From Parasphingopyxis algicola (lineage in GTDB: Bacteria > Pseudomonadota > Alphaproteobacteria > Sphingomonadales > Sphingomonadaceae), in assembly GCF_013378075.1 (NCBI RefSeq), contig NZ_CP051131.1:558001-622000 (forward strand): a stretch of 64,000 nucleotides of DNA, given 5' to 3'. Under the pieces are notes generated by a model, which saw nothing but the letters and a program-made list of their open reading frames with translations, had not been told where the DNA came from and did no database searches. Position 1 is the first letter of the stretch. Every line of letters begins with the position of its first letter. This document shows, one piece after another, positions 18,618-28,768 of the stretch. The position numbers were made by a program, and so were the translations under genes.

Positions 18618-19519
18618 ACGATAACCGGCCGCTGCGGCCGCGACCGACGGCGCTCGCGGTAGAGGGTATACAGTCCGCTGGCGATGATGATCGCCGCGCC
18701 GGACCAGGTCGCGACGGATGGAACGTCAGACCAGATCAGCCAGCCCAGCGCGACGGCCCAGAGCAGTTGCGTATAATCGAACGGTGCGACGACGACGACC
18801 GGGGCAACGCGCAGCGAGGCCGTGAGCAGCAATTGGGCGGTACCGCCCAATATCGCGATCGCGATCATGATCGCCCAGCCCGTCCAGTCGTGCCCGGCGG
18901 CGAAGAAGGGTATGACGAACCCGGTGCCGACGGCCGATATCAACGTGAACCAGAATACGGTGGTGATCGCGCGTTCCGTCTTGCTGATCTGACGGATCGT
19001 GATGATCACGCAGGCGACGCCGAACGCCGATATCAGCGCGACCACCAGGCCATCGAGCGGCAAGGCCAGATCCTGCGGCTGCATGATGATCAGCACGCCG
19101 ACGAACCCCATCGCAACCGCGCTCCAGCGGTGCCAACCGACCGTTTCGAGCAGGAAGATCGCCGACAGGAGAGTCGCAAAAATCGGCGCGGCAAAGCTGA
19201 TGGCGGTCGCTTCGGCGAGCGGCAGCAGGGTGATCGCCCAATAGCCGAAGCCCATTGCGACGAATCCGATCAGTGCCCGCCACAGATGGGCGAGCGGCCG
19301 TCTGGTCTTGATGACCTCCAGGCCCGGCCGGAGCGCGATCCACAGGAACAGCGGCGGCAGTGCGAACGCGAATCGCCAGAATATCATTTCGATCGGGTGC
19401 AGGCCGTAGTCCGACCCGATTTTCACCATCGCCGCCATGAATGCGAAGACGGTGGCCGCCGATATGCGCAGTACGATCCCGGCGACGGGCCGTTGTTCGG
19501 GCGGCGAGAGATCGGTCAA
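18614..19519 (-). CDS. DMT-superfamily (EamA) transporter
   Basis: A 301-residue inner membrane protein with about ten hydrophobic helices in two EamA repeats; the first begins near residue 12 and the second near residue 150. EamA proteins export metabolites or drugs; the substrate is unknown here. The start is TTG (19517-19519), giving the usual short cytoplasmic lead before helix 1. It is convergent with the amino acid dehydrogenase; a shared substrate is possible but unproven. Confidence 0.8.
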   Translation of the reverse strand: MTDLSPPEQRPVAGIVLRISAATVFAFMAAMVKIGSDYGLHPIEMIFWRFAFALPPLFLWIALRPGLEVIKTRRPLAHLWRALIGFVAMGFGYWAITLLPLAEATAISFAAPIFATLLSAIFLLETVGWHRWSAVAMGFVGVLIIMQPQDLALPLDGLVVALISAFGVACVIITIRQISKTERAITTVFWFTLISAVGTGFVIPFFAAGHDWTGWAIMIAIAILGGTAQLLLTASLRVAPVVVVAPFDYTQLLWAVALGWLIWSDVPSVATWSGAAIIIASGLYTLYRERRRSRPQRPVIV

Positions 19520-19622
19520 GGGCGGCGAATGCCTCCGGGAGAAGGAGCGTGATCGGATGAAACGGATTCGCCGTCGTCTTATGCTTTTCCCCGGGCGGAT
19601 GCTACGCTAAGAGACGCTGCCC

Positions 19623-20339
19623 ATGCACGTTTTCGCCAATCCGACCCGGTTCCTGTCGATCGCCCGCCCGCTGACCCCCTGGCTGTTCTGGGGTGGTCTG
19701 CTGTTGACCGGTATCGCCTTTGCGATGGGCCTTTTCTTTTCGCCGCCCGATTATCTCCAGGGCGAGCTTGTCCGCATCATGTATGTGCATGTGCCGACCG
19801 CTTGGCTCGGCATGGGCGGTTGGACGGGTATCCTGATCGCGAGCCTGATGCAGCTGGTCTGGCGCCATCCGCTGGCCGGCATAGCGGCGCGCGCGATCGC
19901 GGCGCCGGGCGCGCTTTTCACGGCGCTTTGCCTGCTCACCGGATCGATCTGGGGCCGCCCCGCCTGGGGGACCTGGTGGATCTGGGACGGCAGGCTGACA
20001 TCGATGCTCGTGCTGCTGTTTCTCTATTTCGGGTTCATGGCGCTCGCGGCGGCCAGCGAGGAGCGCGCCAGCATCGGCCGGGTCGCCGCAATATTTGGCG
20101 TGATCGGAGCGATCAACCTGCCGATCATCCACTATTCCGTCACTTGGTGGAACTCGCTGCATCAGCCCCAAAGCCTCACGCTCAGCGGATCGGCGATCGA
20201 TAGTTCCATGCTATGGCCGCTGGGGATTGCGACTCTCGGCTTCACGATGCTTTTTGGCGCGATCACATTGTTCCGGATGCGCGCGATCATTGCCGACATC
20301 CGGATCGAGGCGCGGTTGCGCCGTCTGGCACAAGGATGA
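19623..20339 (+). CDS. ccmC: Heme exporter/cytochrome c maturation protein CcmC
   Basis: A 238-residue protein with six membrane helices that passes heme to CcmE during cytochrome c maturation. The heme-handling WWD signature is GTWWIWDGRLTS near residue 118, and conserved His are at MYVHVPTAWLG and the IHYSVTWWNSLHQP loop. It is the first gene of ccmCDEFGHI. ccmA and ccmB do not precede it here, so the ABC subunits must lie elsewhere. Confidence 0.93.
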   Translation: MHVFANPTRFLSIARPLTPWLFWGGLLLTGIAFAMGLFFSPPDYLQGELVRIMYVHVPTAWLGMGGWTGILIASLMQLVWRHPLAGIAARAIAAPGALFTALCLLTGSIWGRPAWGTWWIWDGRLTSMLVLLFLYFGFMALAAASEERASIGRVAAIFGVIGAINLPIIHYSVTWWNSLHQPQSLTLSGSAIDSSMLWPLGIATLGFTMLFGAITLFRMRAIIADIRIEARLRRLAQG

Positions 20340-20340
20340 C

Positions 20341-20481
20341 ATGATGGAGCCGTGGCCGTTCATCATTGCCGCTTATGCATGCACGATCGCGGGCACTGCG
20401 ATTTTGGCGATATGGAGTTTCGCGCGGATGCGCGCGACCGAAAACCGGGCGGCTGCGCTGCGCGAGGGTGACGGGCAATGA
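20341..20481 (+). CDS. ccmD: CcmD small membrane subunit
   Basis: A 46-residue protein with a single hydrophobic helix (residues 6-27) followed by a basic RMRATENRAA tail, the normal CcmD pattern. CcmD holds CcmC and CcmE in the heme-release complex. It starts one base after the ccmC stop and overlaps ccmE by 4 bases. An adjacent second ATG codon is the only ambiguity. Confidence 0.85.
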   Translation: MMEPWPFIIAAYACTIAGTAILAIWSFARMRATENRAAALREGDGQ

Positions 20482-20909
20482 GAGCGAAGCATCAGCGGCT
20501 GACGCTCGCGATCATCGCCATCGTGGCGGTGGTCGCCGCCGGATTTCTCGCGCTGTTCGGTCTGCGCGACAATGCGGCCCTGTTCCGGACGCCGGCCGAG
20601 ATCTCCGCCGAACCCGTGCCTGCAGGCCAGGCATTCCGGCTCGGCGGGATGGTCGCGCAAGGGTCTATCGAGGAGCTGCCGGACGGCGTGTCGATCCGTT
20701 TTCTGGTTCAGGACGCCGAGGCCCAGGTGCCCGTTGTCTATGCGGGGATCACGCCAGATCTGTTCGCCGAGAATTCCGGCGTTGTGGCCGAGGGCGCGCT
20801 CGACGCGAACGGCGTGTTCGTAGCCGACCATATTCTCGCAAAGCATGACGAGAATTACATGCCGCCCGAACTGGCCGATGTCGATCTGGTCGGAGACCCG
20901 CGCCAATGA
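20478..20909 (+). CDS. ccmE: Cytochrome c maturation heme chaperone CcmE
   Basis: A 143-residue periplasmic heme chaperone anchored by an N-terminal helix (residues 9-28), with an OB-fold. The heme attaches covalently at His123 in the HXXXY motif AKHDENYMP, with Tyr127. It overlaps ccmD and ccmF by 4 bases each. Length is normal. Confidence 0.94.
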   Translation: MRAKHQRLTLAIIAIVAVVAAGFLALFGLRDNAALFRTPAEISAEPVPAGQAFRLGGMVAQGSIEELPDGVSIRFLVQDAEAQVPVVYAGITPDLFAENSGVVAEGALDANGVFVADHILAKHDENYMPPELADVDLVGDPRQ

Positions 20910-22831
20910 TCGCCGAAGCCGGTCTCGCCGCCCTGTGGCTCGCCGCCGCGTTGTGCGGACTTCAGCTGGTGTTCGGCGTGATGGCGCTCCGATCCGACGG
21001 CAGCGGGGCCGTCAGCGCGATCCGGCCGGTCGCGATCGTCCAGGGCCTCTTGACCCTGTTCTCGTTCGCGATGCTGGTCTGGCTGTTCCTGCGGACGGAC
21101 CTGTCGGTCGAACTGGTTGCCGCGAACAGCCATTCGGCCAAGCCGTGGCTGTACAAATTTTCCGGCACCTGGGGCAATCATGAGGGATCGATGCTGCTCT
21201 GGGTGGCGATCCTCGCCTTGTCCGGATCGCTGGTTGCGATGTTCGAAAGCCGGCTCAAGGAACGGACGCTGACCGCGACACTAGCGGCGCAGGCGGCCAT
21301 CGGCATCGGTTTCTACGCTTTCCTGATCTTCGCCTCGAATCCCTTCGCGCGCCTCAGCCCGGCCGCGCCGGAGGGCAGGGGGCTCAACCCCTTGTTGCAG
21401 GACCCCGGGCTCGCCTTCCATCCGCCGACTTTATATGTCGGTTATGTCGGTCTTTCGATCGCATTTTCCTTCGCCGTCGGGGCGCTGCTGACGCGCGATG
21501 TCGGGCCGACCTTCGCCCGCGCGATGCGACCATGGGTGCTGGCGTCCTGGATATTCCTGACGATCGGGATCGCGGCGGGCAGCTATTGGGCCTATTACGA
21601 GCTTGGATGGGGTGGCTGGTGGTTCTGGGATCCGGTCGAGAACGCGTCGCTGATGCCCTGGCTCGCCGCGACGGCCCTACTGCATTCGGTCACGGTTCTC
21701 GCGACCCGCGATGCATTGCGCGCCTGGACGATCATGCTGGCGGTCGTCGCTTTCTCCATGTCGATGCTGGGCACCTTCCTCGTCCGATCCGGTGTGCTGA
21801 CAAGCGTTCACGCCTTTGCCGTCGACCCGCAGCGCGGGACGTTCATCCTCGGCCTGCTGATTCTCTATATCGGCGGCGCTCTGGCGCTCTATGCCATGCG
21901 CGTCGGCACGGTGCGGGAGGGATCGCAATTTGAATTTGTGAGCCGCGAAGGCGCGTTGGTGGCGAACAATCTTCTGCTCTCGGCGATCCTCGGCATCGTC
22001 CTGATCGGCACACTTTATCCGCTCGGCGTTGAGGCCGTGACCGGCGAGCAACTTTCCGTCGGCCCGCCCTATTTCAACGCCACGGCGGGGCCGCTCGCGC
22101 TGCTGCTCGTCGCGGCGATGGCGATCGGCCCGCTCCTGCGCTGGCGGCGCGACCAGTGGCGCAACGTGATGGGCCGCATTTCGCTGCCGGTGCTGGTCGC
22201 CGCGCTGGCGCTGATGGGGCTCGTCCTGCTGACGTCACCGATCGGCATCCTGCCGATGCTCGGGCTGATCCTCGCCGCCGGTGTCGCCGCGGCCAGCATC
22301 GCGCCGCTCTGGAAGCGCAACCTGCGCCGGACGCCGATGTTCGTCTATGGAATGGTGATCGCCCATCTCGGCATTGCCGTCAGCATGGCCGGCATGGCCT
22401 TCGAAAGCGCGTTCAGCGAGGAAGTGCTGGTCGCTGCCAGCCCGGGGGAAACTCACGAGGTGGGGCCCTATGCCGTAACCTTTGACGGGACGCGCCCGGT
22501 AGCCGGGGCGAACTGGACGGCGGTGGAGGGCGGCTTGACCGTACAGCGCGGGGAAGGCGAGGCATTTGTCCTGACACCGCAGTCCCGCATGTTCTCCTCG
22601 CCCCAGACCGAAACCAACGAAGCCGCGATCCGGACGGCCTGGAACGGGCAGCTATATACCGTACTCGGCAGCAGCGACGGAGCGGGACGCTCTCAGCTGC
22701 GCCTCTGGTGGAAACCGTTCGTGACCCTGATCTGGCTCGGGGCGCTGCTGATCGCGCTCGGCGGCTTGCTCTCGCTCATCGGCCGCGTCCGGCGCGAGCG
22801 GCGGACCATGGAACGCGAGGCATGGGCATGA
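20906..22831 (+). CDS. ccmF: Heme lyase subunit CcmF
   Basis: A 641-residue polytopic membrane protein that, with CcmH and CcmI, ligates heme to apocytochrome c. The WWD domain GWGGWWFWDPVENASLM is near residues 231-247, and the WGNHEGSMLLW motif is near residue 90. About 15 hydrophobic helices are present, with a large periplasmic loop before the last. It overlaps ccmE and ccmG by 4 bases each. Confidence 0.94.
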   Translation: MIAEAGLAALWLAAALCGLQLVFGVMALRSDGSGAVSAIRPVAIVQGLLTLFSFAMLVWLFLRTDLSVELVAANSHSAKPWLYKFSGTWGNHEGSMLLWVAILALSGSLVAMFESRLKERTLTATLAAQAAIGIGFYAFLIFASNPFARLSPAAPEGRGLNPLLQDPGLAFHPPTLYVGYVGLSIAFSFAVGALLTRDVGPTFARAMRPWVLASWIFLTIGIAAGSYWAYYELGWGGWWFWDPVENASLMPWLAATALLHSVTVLATRDALRAWTIMLAVVAFSMSMLGTFLVRSGVLTSVHAFAVDPQRGTFILGLLILYIGGALALYAMRVGTVREGSQFEFVSREGALVANNLLLSAILGIVLIGTLYPLGVEAVTGEQLSVGPPYFNATAGPLALLLVAAMAIGPLLRWRRDQWRNVMGRISLPVLVAALALMGLVLLTSPIGILPMLGLILAAGVAAASIAPLWKRNLRRTPMFVYGMVIAHLGIAVSMAGMAFESAFSEEVLVAASPGETHEVGPYAVTFDGTRPVAGANWTAVEGGLTVQRGEGEAFVLTPQSRMFSSPQTETNEAAIRTAWNGQLYTVLGSSDGAGRSQLRLWWKPFVTLIWLGALLIALGGLLSLIGRVRRERRTMEREAWA

Positions 22832-23406
22832 GTACTGATCCGGCAATCGAAAAGCAGACGGCGGCAATGAAGCGCTTCATCCTCTGGGTGCCGCTCGCCA
22901 TCGCGGCGATCTTTTTCGGCTTTTTCGCCTATGCCCTCTATTTCGGAAACAGCTCGCCCCAGCAGCGGGCGATCGAATCGCAGTTGATCGGCGAACCGAT
23001 GCCGGAGTTCGCGCTCGAACCGTCGCTGGCCAGCCGTCCGGGACTGAGCAGCGCCGATCTCGCCACCGGCGAACCGCGGCTCGTCAATTTCTTCGCAAGC
23101 TGGTGCGTGCCTTGCATAGCCGAAGCGCCGCAACTTATGCAGCTTCGCGACGCCGGCGTCGCGATCGATGCGATCGCGGTGCGGGACCGCCCCCAGGATG
23201 TCTACGCTTTTCTCGAGCGATGGGGCGACCCTTATGAGCGGATCGGCGCCGACACGCAGAGCGAGGCGCAGCTTGCGCTGGGATCGTCCGGTGTGCCCGA
23301 GACCTTTGTCGTCGATGGCGATGGCGTGATCGTACACCAGCATATCGGCGATATCCGTCCCGAACATGTGCCCGAGATTCTGGCCGCGCTGGAGAATGCG
23401 CGATGA
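22828..23406 (+). CDS. ccmG: Thioredoxin-like CcmG/DsbE
   Basis: A 192-residue periplasmic thiol reductant for apocytochrome c. A membrane anchor spans residues 16-40, followed by a thioredoxin fold with the active site Cys93-Val-Pro-Cys96 (in ASWCVPC) and the GVPETFVVDG cis-proline loop. The ATG at 22828 overlaps the ccmF stop (ATGA); an ATG two codons earlier is possible but lies further inside ccmF. Confidence 0.92.
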   Translation: MSTDPAIEKQTAAMKRFILWVPLAIAAIFFGFFAYALYFGNSSPQQRAIESQLIGEPMPEFALEPSLASRPGLSSADLATGEPRLVNFFASWCVPCIAEAPQLMQLRDAGVAIDAIAVRDRPQDVYAFLERWGDPYERIGADTQSEAQLALGSSGVPETFVVDGDGVIVHQHIGDIRPEHVPEILAALENAR

Positions 23407-23822
23407 TACGCTGGCTTGCGATAGTGCTGCTGGCCTTCGGGTTGAGCGGTCCGGTCCATGCGCAATCCCGGATGCCGGAAGCCGAATGGGCCAATCGGCA
23501 GCTACCCGATGCGGCGCAGGAAGCCGAAGCCAGAGAATTGATGGAATCGCTGCGCTGTCTCGTCTGCCAGGGCCAGTCGATCGCCGATAGCGACGCGGAC
23601 ATGGCGCAGGATATGCGCGCGCTCGTGCGCCGCCGCATCGCCGCCGGCGAGGAACCGGAGGAGATCCGCAACTGGCTGGTCGACCGCTACGGCCGATGGA
23701 TCACCTACGACCCGCCGATCGACGGCGTGACATGGCCGCTCTGGCTGCTGCCGATAGCGCTGATCGGCGCGGGTGTCTGGCTCGCGCGCGGGCGGTTCCG
23801 CCGGCGTGGCAAGGAAAGCTGA
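23403..23822 (+). CDS. ccmH: Cytochrome c maturation protein CcmH
   Basis: A 139-residue thioredoxin-like protein with an N-terminal signal peptide (cleavage near VHA-QS), the redox motif LRCLVCQGQSIADS, and a C-terminal membrane helix at about residues 108-128. It reduces apocytochrome c or the CcmG disulfide. It overlaps ccmG by 4 bases and abuts ccmI through a TGATG junction. This is the short CcmH form without a fused TPR domain. Confidence 0.93.
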   Translation: MIRWLAIVLLAFGLSGPVHAQSRMPEAEWANRQLPDAAQEAEARELMESLRCLVCQGQSIADSDADMAQDMRALVRRRIAAGEEPEEIRNWLVDRYGRWITYDPPIDGVTWPLWLLPIALIGAGVWLARGRFRRRGKES

Positions 23823-24487
23823 TGGGCTGGTTCGCGGCGGTCGGCCTGATCGCGCTCGTCCTTTTCTGGCTCTGGCGCCTCGCCGAGTTTCGCGGGCGAC
23901 GGCTCGAATGGCTGGGCGCGGCGCTCCTGATCGGCCTGGCCGGTTACGCGTGGCAGGGCAGTCCTGTCCTGGAAGGGCAGCCGACCGAAAACCGGCGCGA
24001 ACGTCCGCCAGAGGGCAGCACCGATATCAACGAGGAATTTCTCGACAATCGCGATGCAACCTCCGAGCGCTGGATCCAATTCGCCGAAGCGCTGAACCGG
24101 GTCGGCAATCACATGAATGCCGCCCATGCGATCCAGAACGGGATCGACAACGATCCCGACAATCCCGATCTCTGGGTGGCGCTCGGCAACGCGCTGCTGC
24201 TGCACGGCGAAGGGCAGATGAACCCGGCCGCGCAGCTGGCCTTCGAACGGGCGGCGCAGATCGCGCCCGAGCATCCCGGTCCGCCTTTCTTCCTTGGCCT
24301 CGCGCTCGCGCAAGCGGGCCGGCTCAACGATGCGGAAGCGACCTGGCGTACGCTGCTCGAACGCACGCCCGAGGATGCGCCCTATCGCGCCGATCTGGAA
24401 AGCCGGTTGGCGAGTATCGCCCGGGCACAGGGGCGACCGGTCGATGTTCCGGTTGCCCCCGCGCCCGAGGATGAAACGGGCGCTTAG
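23822..24487 (+). CDS. ccmI: CcmI-like TPR protein
   Basis: A 221-residue protein with an N-terminal hydrophobic region (residues 1-45, two helices) and TPR-like repeats from about residue 85 to 205, matching the NrfG/CcmI apocytochrome chaperone. It is shorter than the E. coli CcmH C-terminal part but complete in layout. The start at 23822 shares its A with the ccmH stop; the frame is open further upstream but only within ccmH. The stop interlocks with the ald stop on the other strand. Confidence 0.82.
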   Translation: MGWFAAVGLIALVLFWLWRLAEFRGRRLEWLGAALLIGLAGYAWQGSPVLEGQPTENRRERPPEGSTDINEEFLDNRDATSERWIQFAEALNRVGNHMNAAHAIQNGIDNDPDNPDLWVALGNALLLHGEGQMNPAAQLAFERAAQIAPEHPGPPFFLGLALAQAGRLNDAEATWRTLLERTPEDAPYRADLESRLASIARAQGRPVDVPVAPAPEDETGA

Positions 24488-25578
24488 TTGAACGGCAGGT
24501 CGAGCGCCTCGGCCACCGCCTCGTAACGAATCTTGCCGCCCGAAACGTTGAGACCGGCAGCGAGATGCGGATTGTCCGCCATCGCCTTGTCCGGCCCTTT
24601 GTTCGCGAGCTGGATGACATAGGGCAGCGTCGCATTGTTGAGCGCGAAGGTGGAGGTCCGCGCGACGGCTCCGGGCATGTTGGCGACGCAATAATGGATG
24701 ACGCCTTCTTCCTCATAGACCGGGTCTTCATGCGTCGTCGGCCGCGAGGTTTCGAAACAGCCGCCCTGATCGATCGCGATATCGACGATCACCGAGCCGC
24801 GCTTCATGGTCTTGAGCATGTCGCGAGTGATCAGCTTCGGCGCCGCGCCGCCCGGAACCAGGACCGCGCCGACTACGAGATGCGCCGATTTGACGGCGGC
24901 TTCGATCGCCGCCTTCGACGCATAAGCGGTCTTGATCGTATTGCCGAAATGGGTGTCGAGCTCGGCAAGCCGGTCGTTGCTGATATCGTAGATCGTAACG
25001 TCGGCGCGCAGGCCGACAGCCATTTGCGCGGCGTTGAGGCCGGCGACACCGCCTCCGATGATGATGACCTTGGCGGGCGCCACGCCGGGTACGCCACCGA
25101 GCAGGATGCCGCGTCCACCTTGCTCTTTCTCGAGATAATGCGCGCCGGCCTGGACCGACATCCGGCCCGCGACTTCGCTCATCGGTTTGAGTAGTGGCAA
25201 GGAGCGGTTGGGCGAAGTGACCGTCTCATAGGCTATGCAGGTCGCGCCCGAAGCCATCAGCCCTTCGGTCTGCGGCTTGTCGGCGGCGAGATGGAGATAG
25301 GTGAACAGGATGTGGCGCGACTCGAGCATCGCGACTTCCTGGGCCTGTGGTTCCTTTACCTTCACGATCATGTCCGACCCGGCGAACACGTCGGCCGCGG
25401 TGTCGACGATCGTCGCGCCGACCGCGCGATAATCGTCATCGTCGAAATCGATGCCGCAGCCGGCCTTGGTTTCGACGATCACCTCGTGACCGGCCTGGAT
25501 AACGTCGAAAACCGAGCCCGGGGTAAGCCCGACCCGATATTCGTGATTCTTGATTTCCTTGGGGATTCCGACGCGCAT
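24484..25578 (-). CDS. ald: Alanine dehydrogenase
   Basis: A 364-residue NAD-dependent enzyme interconverting alanine and pyruvate plus ammonia. The N-terminal [14 protein letters not shown] motif contains the substrate-binding Arg, the catalytic His lies in [10 protein letters not shown] near residue 96, and the nucleotide-binding [11 protein letters not shown] is near residue 175. Length is exactly typical. It is convergent with ccmI. Its promoter must lie in the 171-base gap it shares, divergently, with kup. Confidence 0.95.
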   Translation of the reverse strand: MRVGIPKEIKNHEYRVGLTPGSVFDVIQAGHEVIVETKAGCGIDFDDDDYRAVGATIVDTAADVFAGSDMIVKVKEPQAQEVAMLESRHILFTYLHLAADKPQTEGLMASGATCIAYETVTSPNRSLPLLKPMSEVAGRMSVQAGAHYLEKEQGGRGILLGGVPGVAPAKVIIIGGGVAGLNAAQMAVGLRADVTIYDISNDRLAELDTHFGNTIKTAYASKAAIEAAVKSAHLVVGAVLVPGGAAPKLITRDMLKTMKRGSVIVDIAIDQGGCFETSRPTTHEDPVYEEEGVIHYCVANMPGAVARTSTFALNNATLPYVIQLANKGPDKAMADNPHLAAGLNVSGGKIRYEAVAEALDLPFN

Positions 25579-25684
25579 CGACGCCTCCTGAGATTGCTGA
25601 TGGCAGGCCTATAGCGACCCGCGTTAAGCTTGTCCTCCCATTGCGGACCGCCGCGTCTCGTGATAGTGCGCGCGCTTTACCGCC

Positions 25685-25704
25685 GCCGGGCCAGAATGCC
25701 CGGC
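25685..25704 (+). other. Hairpin upstream of kup
   Basis: GCCGGGC and GCCCGGC form a perfect 7-base stem with a 6-base loop in the ald-kup gap, 46 bases before the kup ATG. No clear Shine-Dalgarno precedes that ATG (CGTAAAAA). The hairpin may be a leader structure; no known riboswitch is recognised. Confidence 0.3.
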
Positions 25705-25749
25705 CAGTGCGGCTTACCCGGCATTCACAAGGGGCCGCGTCCGTAAAAA

Positions 25750-27654
25750 ATGAGCGATTCGAAAACTGCTCACCCCGTCTCCGGTCCGCCGACGCGGGAC
25801 CAGGCCGTCATCAAGCTCGCGCTTGGTGCGATCGGCATCGTTTTCGGCGATATCGGGACGAGCCCACTCTACGCATTTCGCGAGGCGTTTACCGGCCATC
25901 ACCCGCTCGCGCTCGATGCGCTGCATCTCTACGGCGTTTTGAGCCTGATCTTCTGGGCGATGATGCTCGTCGTCACGATCAAATATGTGACGATCATCAT
26001 GCGCGCGGATAATCGCGGGGAAGGGGGCAGCCTGGCGCTGCTGGCGCTGATGGGCGGGAAGAGTTCCGGCAAGAAGTGGAGCGCGGGCATCGTTATGCTC
26101 GGCGTGCTCGCCACCGCGCTCTTCTACGGGGATTCGATGATTACGCCGGCCGTTTCGGTGCTCGGCGCTGTCGAGGGTCTCGCTGTCGTCAACCCCTCGC
26201 TGAGCGGCTGGATCGTGCCGATCGCGGTTTTCATTCTGATCTTCCTGTTTTTGATCCAGCGATCGGGAACGGCGAAGGTTGGCGCATTTTTTGGTCCGAT
26301 CATGCTGTTCTACTTCCTGACGATCTCGGTTCTCGGCATCCTCAGCATCGTACAAAACCCGGAAATTCTCTGGGCCTTCAGCCCGCATTACGCGGTACAG
26401 TTCTTCATGATGGAGCCGCTCAAGGCGTTTCTCGCGCTCGGCGCGGTCGTGCTCGCCGTGACCGGCGCCGAAGCGCTCTACGCGGATATGGGGCATTTCG
26501 GCCGTAAGCCGATCGGTGTTTCCTGGCTCGCCTTCGTGCTGCCCGCGCTGATCCTCAACTATATGGGGCAGGGCGCGCTGGCCCTGCGCGAAGGCGAGGC
26601 GATCATGGCCAACCCCTTCTTCATGCTGGCGCCGGCCTGGTTTCAGCTGCCGCTGCTGATCATCGCCACGCTCGCTGCGATCATCGCCTGTCAGGCCGTG
26701 ATTTCGGGTGCTTTCTCGGTCACGCAGCAGGCCATCCAGCTCGGCCTCATGCCGCGCCTGAGGATCAACCATACCAATGCCAAGACGATCGGCCAGATCT
26801 ACATACCGGTGGTCAACTGGGCGCTGATGATCATGGTCGTGCTGCTCGTGCTGACGTTCGGCAATGTATCGAACCTGACGGCCGCCTATGGCATTGCCGT
26901 GACCGGCGCCATGCTGATGGACACCTGCCTGCTCACCGTCTTGCTCTTCAGCTTCTGGAAATGGAACAAGCTCTGGGCCGGATTGCTCGTCGGTCTGTTT
27001 TTCACCGTCGACATCCTGTTCTTCGCCGCCAACCTCACCAAACTGACGGACGGCGGTTGGGTGCCGCTCGCGGTCAGCGGCGTCGCGTTCATCCTGCTGA
27101 CGAGCTGGGCCAAGGGCCGCTCGCTGCTCATCGCCCAGATGCGCGAGACCGCGATGCCGGTCCAGGTCTTCGTCAAATCCGCCGCGGGCGAAGCGACCCG
27201 CGTTCCCGGAACCGCCGTCTTCATGACGACATCGCCCGAAGGCGTGCCGCATGCACTGCTGCACAATCTCAAGCATAACAAGGTGTTGCACGAGCGGATC
27301 GTGCTTCTGACGGTCTCGATCCTCGATCGGCCCCATGTCGCCGAGAAGGATCGGGTGAAATATGAGGATCTCGGCGCCGGTTTCTACCGGATCATCCTGC
27401 GCTACGGCTTCATGCAGGACGCCAATGTGCCCAAGGCGCTGGAGAAGGTCACGACTTGCGGTCCGCCGTTCCGCATGATCGAGACGAGTTTCTTCCTCGC
27501 CCGGCAGACGCTGTTGAGTTCGGAAAATCCGGGTATGGCGCCATGGCGCGAGAAACTGTTTGCCTGGATGCTGCGTAACGCGGAAACGGCAATGCAGTTC
27601 TTCCGCCTGCCGCCCAACCGCGTGGTCGAACTCGGCAGTCAGGTTGAGATCTAA
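25750..27654 (+). CDS. kup: Potassium uptake protein Kup
   Basis: A 634-residue inner membrane K+/H+ symporter of the KUP/HAK/KT family. The first helix has the family signature [17 protein letters not shown] near residue 26. About 12 membrane helices extend to residue 460, and a soluble C-terminal domain follows. Length is typical. It is the first gene of a short plus-strand run with the nucleotidyltransferase and the 2H phosphoesterase. Confidence 0.95.
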   Translation: MSDSKTAHPVSGPPTRDQAVIKLALGAIGIVFGDIGTSPLYAFREAFTGHHPLALDALHLYGVLSLIFWAMMLVVTIKYVTIIMRADNRGEGGSLALLALMGGKSSGKKWSAGIVMLGVLATALFYGDSMITPAVSVLGAVEGLAVVNPSLSGWIVPIAVFILIFLFLIQRSGTAKVGAFFGPIMLFYFLTISVLGILSIVQNPEILWAFSPHYAVQFFMMEPLKAFLALGAVVLAVTGAEALYADMGHFGRKPIGVSWLAFVLPALILNYMGQGALALREGEAIMANPFFMLAPAWFQLPLLIIATLAAIIACQAVISGAFSVTQQAIQLGLMPRLRINHTNAKTIGQIYIPVVNWALMIMVVLLVLTFGNVSNLTAAYGIAVTGAMLMDTCLLTVLLFSFWKWNKLWAGLLVGLFFTVDILFFAANLTKLTDGGWVPLAVSGVAFILLTSWAKGRSLLIAQMRETAMPVQVFVKSAAGEATRVPGTAVFMTTSPEGVPHALLHNLKHNKVLHERIVLLTVSILDRPHVAEKDRVKYEDLGAGFYRIILRYGFMQDANVPKALEKVTTCGPPFRMIETSFFLARQTLLSSENPGMAPWREKLFAWMLRNAETAMQFFRLPPNRVVELGSQVEI

Positions 27655-27664
27655 GGGTTCGTCC

Positions 27665-28243
27665 GTGCGCGCGGCCATTATTCTCGCCGCAGGGCGGTCG
27701 CGACGCTTCGGAACCGCCAATAAGCTATTGTCCCGGTATCGGGGCAGGCCCTTGCTGCGATGGGCCATCGATGCTGCGCTCGGCGCACAGGTTGGGCGGG
27801 TGCTCGTCGTCATCGGCGCTGACAGAATCCGCGCTGCCAAGGTCGTCCATGCCGTCCGCAACGGCCGGGTGTCGGCCGTTTTCGCGCCGAACCACCGACG
27901 GGGTCACAGGGCCAGCCTGCTGCACGGGCTACGATCGCTTCGCGCATCGGAAGGCGAGGCCCTCGTCTTCCTCGGCGATATGCCGCTCGCGGATCATGGT
28001 CTGGCCACCCGTCTGGTTCGCGCAGCGCGCGGGGCCGGTATCGCGGTGCGCGCGACCCATCGCGGCATTCCGGGCCATCCCGTATTGATCCGCGACGTCA
28101 AAACGGTCGCCGACCGCCTGATCCGCGATGAGTCGCCATTCCGGAACGGCGAAGTCTTGCGTGTCGAATCGGGGCCGGAGGCGATCCGGGATATCGATCG
28201 TCCCGGCGAGCGGTTTTTCCGCGTGGGAGTCCGCCCAAGATGA
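27665..28243 (+). CDS. MobA/MocA-like nucleotidyltransferase
   Basis: A 192-residue GT-A-type NTP transferase. The GTG at 27665 gives the diagnostic N-terminus AIILAAGRSRRFG followed by NKLL. The metal-binding LGDMPLAD is near residue 102, and GIPGHPVLI near residue 137 matches MocA/CoxI-associated molybdenum cofactor cytidylyltransferases. The frame is open upstream into kup, but only within that gene. It probably activates a cofactor or sugar; the substrate is not certain. It overlaps the next gene by 4 bases. Confidence 0.75.
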   Translation: MRAAIILAAGRSRRFGTANKLLSRYRGRPLLRWAIDAALGAQVGRVLVVIGADRIRAAKVVHAVRNGRVSAVFAPNHRRGHRASLLHGLRSLRASEGEALVFLGDMPLADHGLATRLVRAARGAGIAVRATHRGIPGHPVLIRDVKTVADRLIRDESPFRNGEVLRVESGPEAIRDIDRPGERFFRVGVRPR

Positions 28244-28755
28244 CTGGAGAAGCCGCGCCAATTATCGTGTCCGCCTTGTTCGGAGCGGAGGATTTCGCGT
28301 GGCTCAACGGCCTGCGCCGCCGGCACTTCCCGCCGGAACGCAACGTTATCGACGCGCATCTGACGCTGTTTCATCACCTGCCGCCAAGCGTCTCGCAGGA
28401 ACTGAAAGATCGCCTCAACGCGGAAACGCGGGGTTCCTCGCCGCCAAGGGCGCGGTTGAGCGGATTGATGTCGCTGGGCCGCGGAGTGGCGTTCCGGGTC
28501 GAGAGTCCCGAGTTGGAAGCGATCCGCGATCGGCTGGCGGACGCATTTACCGGCTTGTTGACGCCGCAGGACCAGCAAAGCTGGCGCCCGCACGTGACGA
28601 TCCAGAACAAGGTGGAGCCCGCCGAAGCGAAGGGGCTTCTCGAGCAATTGTCACGGGATTTCGCGCCGCGACCGTTGCAGATTGCCGGCCTGGCCAGCTG
28701 GTATTATCGCGGCGGCCCGTGGGAACCGTTGTCGACCCACAAATTTGCGCGCTGA
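28240..28755 (+). CDS. 2H phosphoesterase (2'-5' RNA ligase family)
   Basis: A 171-residue protein with the two HxTx motifs of the 2H superfamily: HLTL near residue 41 and HVTI near residue 119, spaced as in ThpR/LigT-like cyclic phosphodiesterases. Such enzymes act on 2',3'-cyclic or 2'-5' phosphodiester bonds in RNA or nucleotides; the biological substrate is unknown. It is coupled to the nucleotidyltransferase by a 4-base overlap. Confidence 0.8.
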   Translation: MTGEAAPIIVSALFGAEDFAWLNGLRRRHFPPERNVIDAHLTLFHHLPPSVSQELKDRLNAETRGSSPPRARLSGLMSLGRGVAFRVESPELEAIRDRLADAFTGLLTPQDQQSWRPHVTIQNKVEPAEAKGLLEQLSRDFAPRPLQIAGLASWYYRGGPWEPLSTHKFAR

Positions 28756-28768
28756 GCGATTTTTCGGA

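Noticed and set aside
25714-27861. 715-codon minus-strand frame opposite kup
   Set aside because: Charged His/Arg/Asp/Glu-rich translation with no domain; kup on the other strand is unambiguous.
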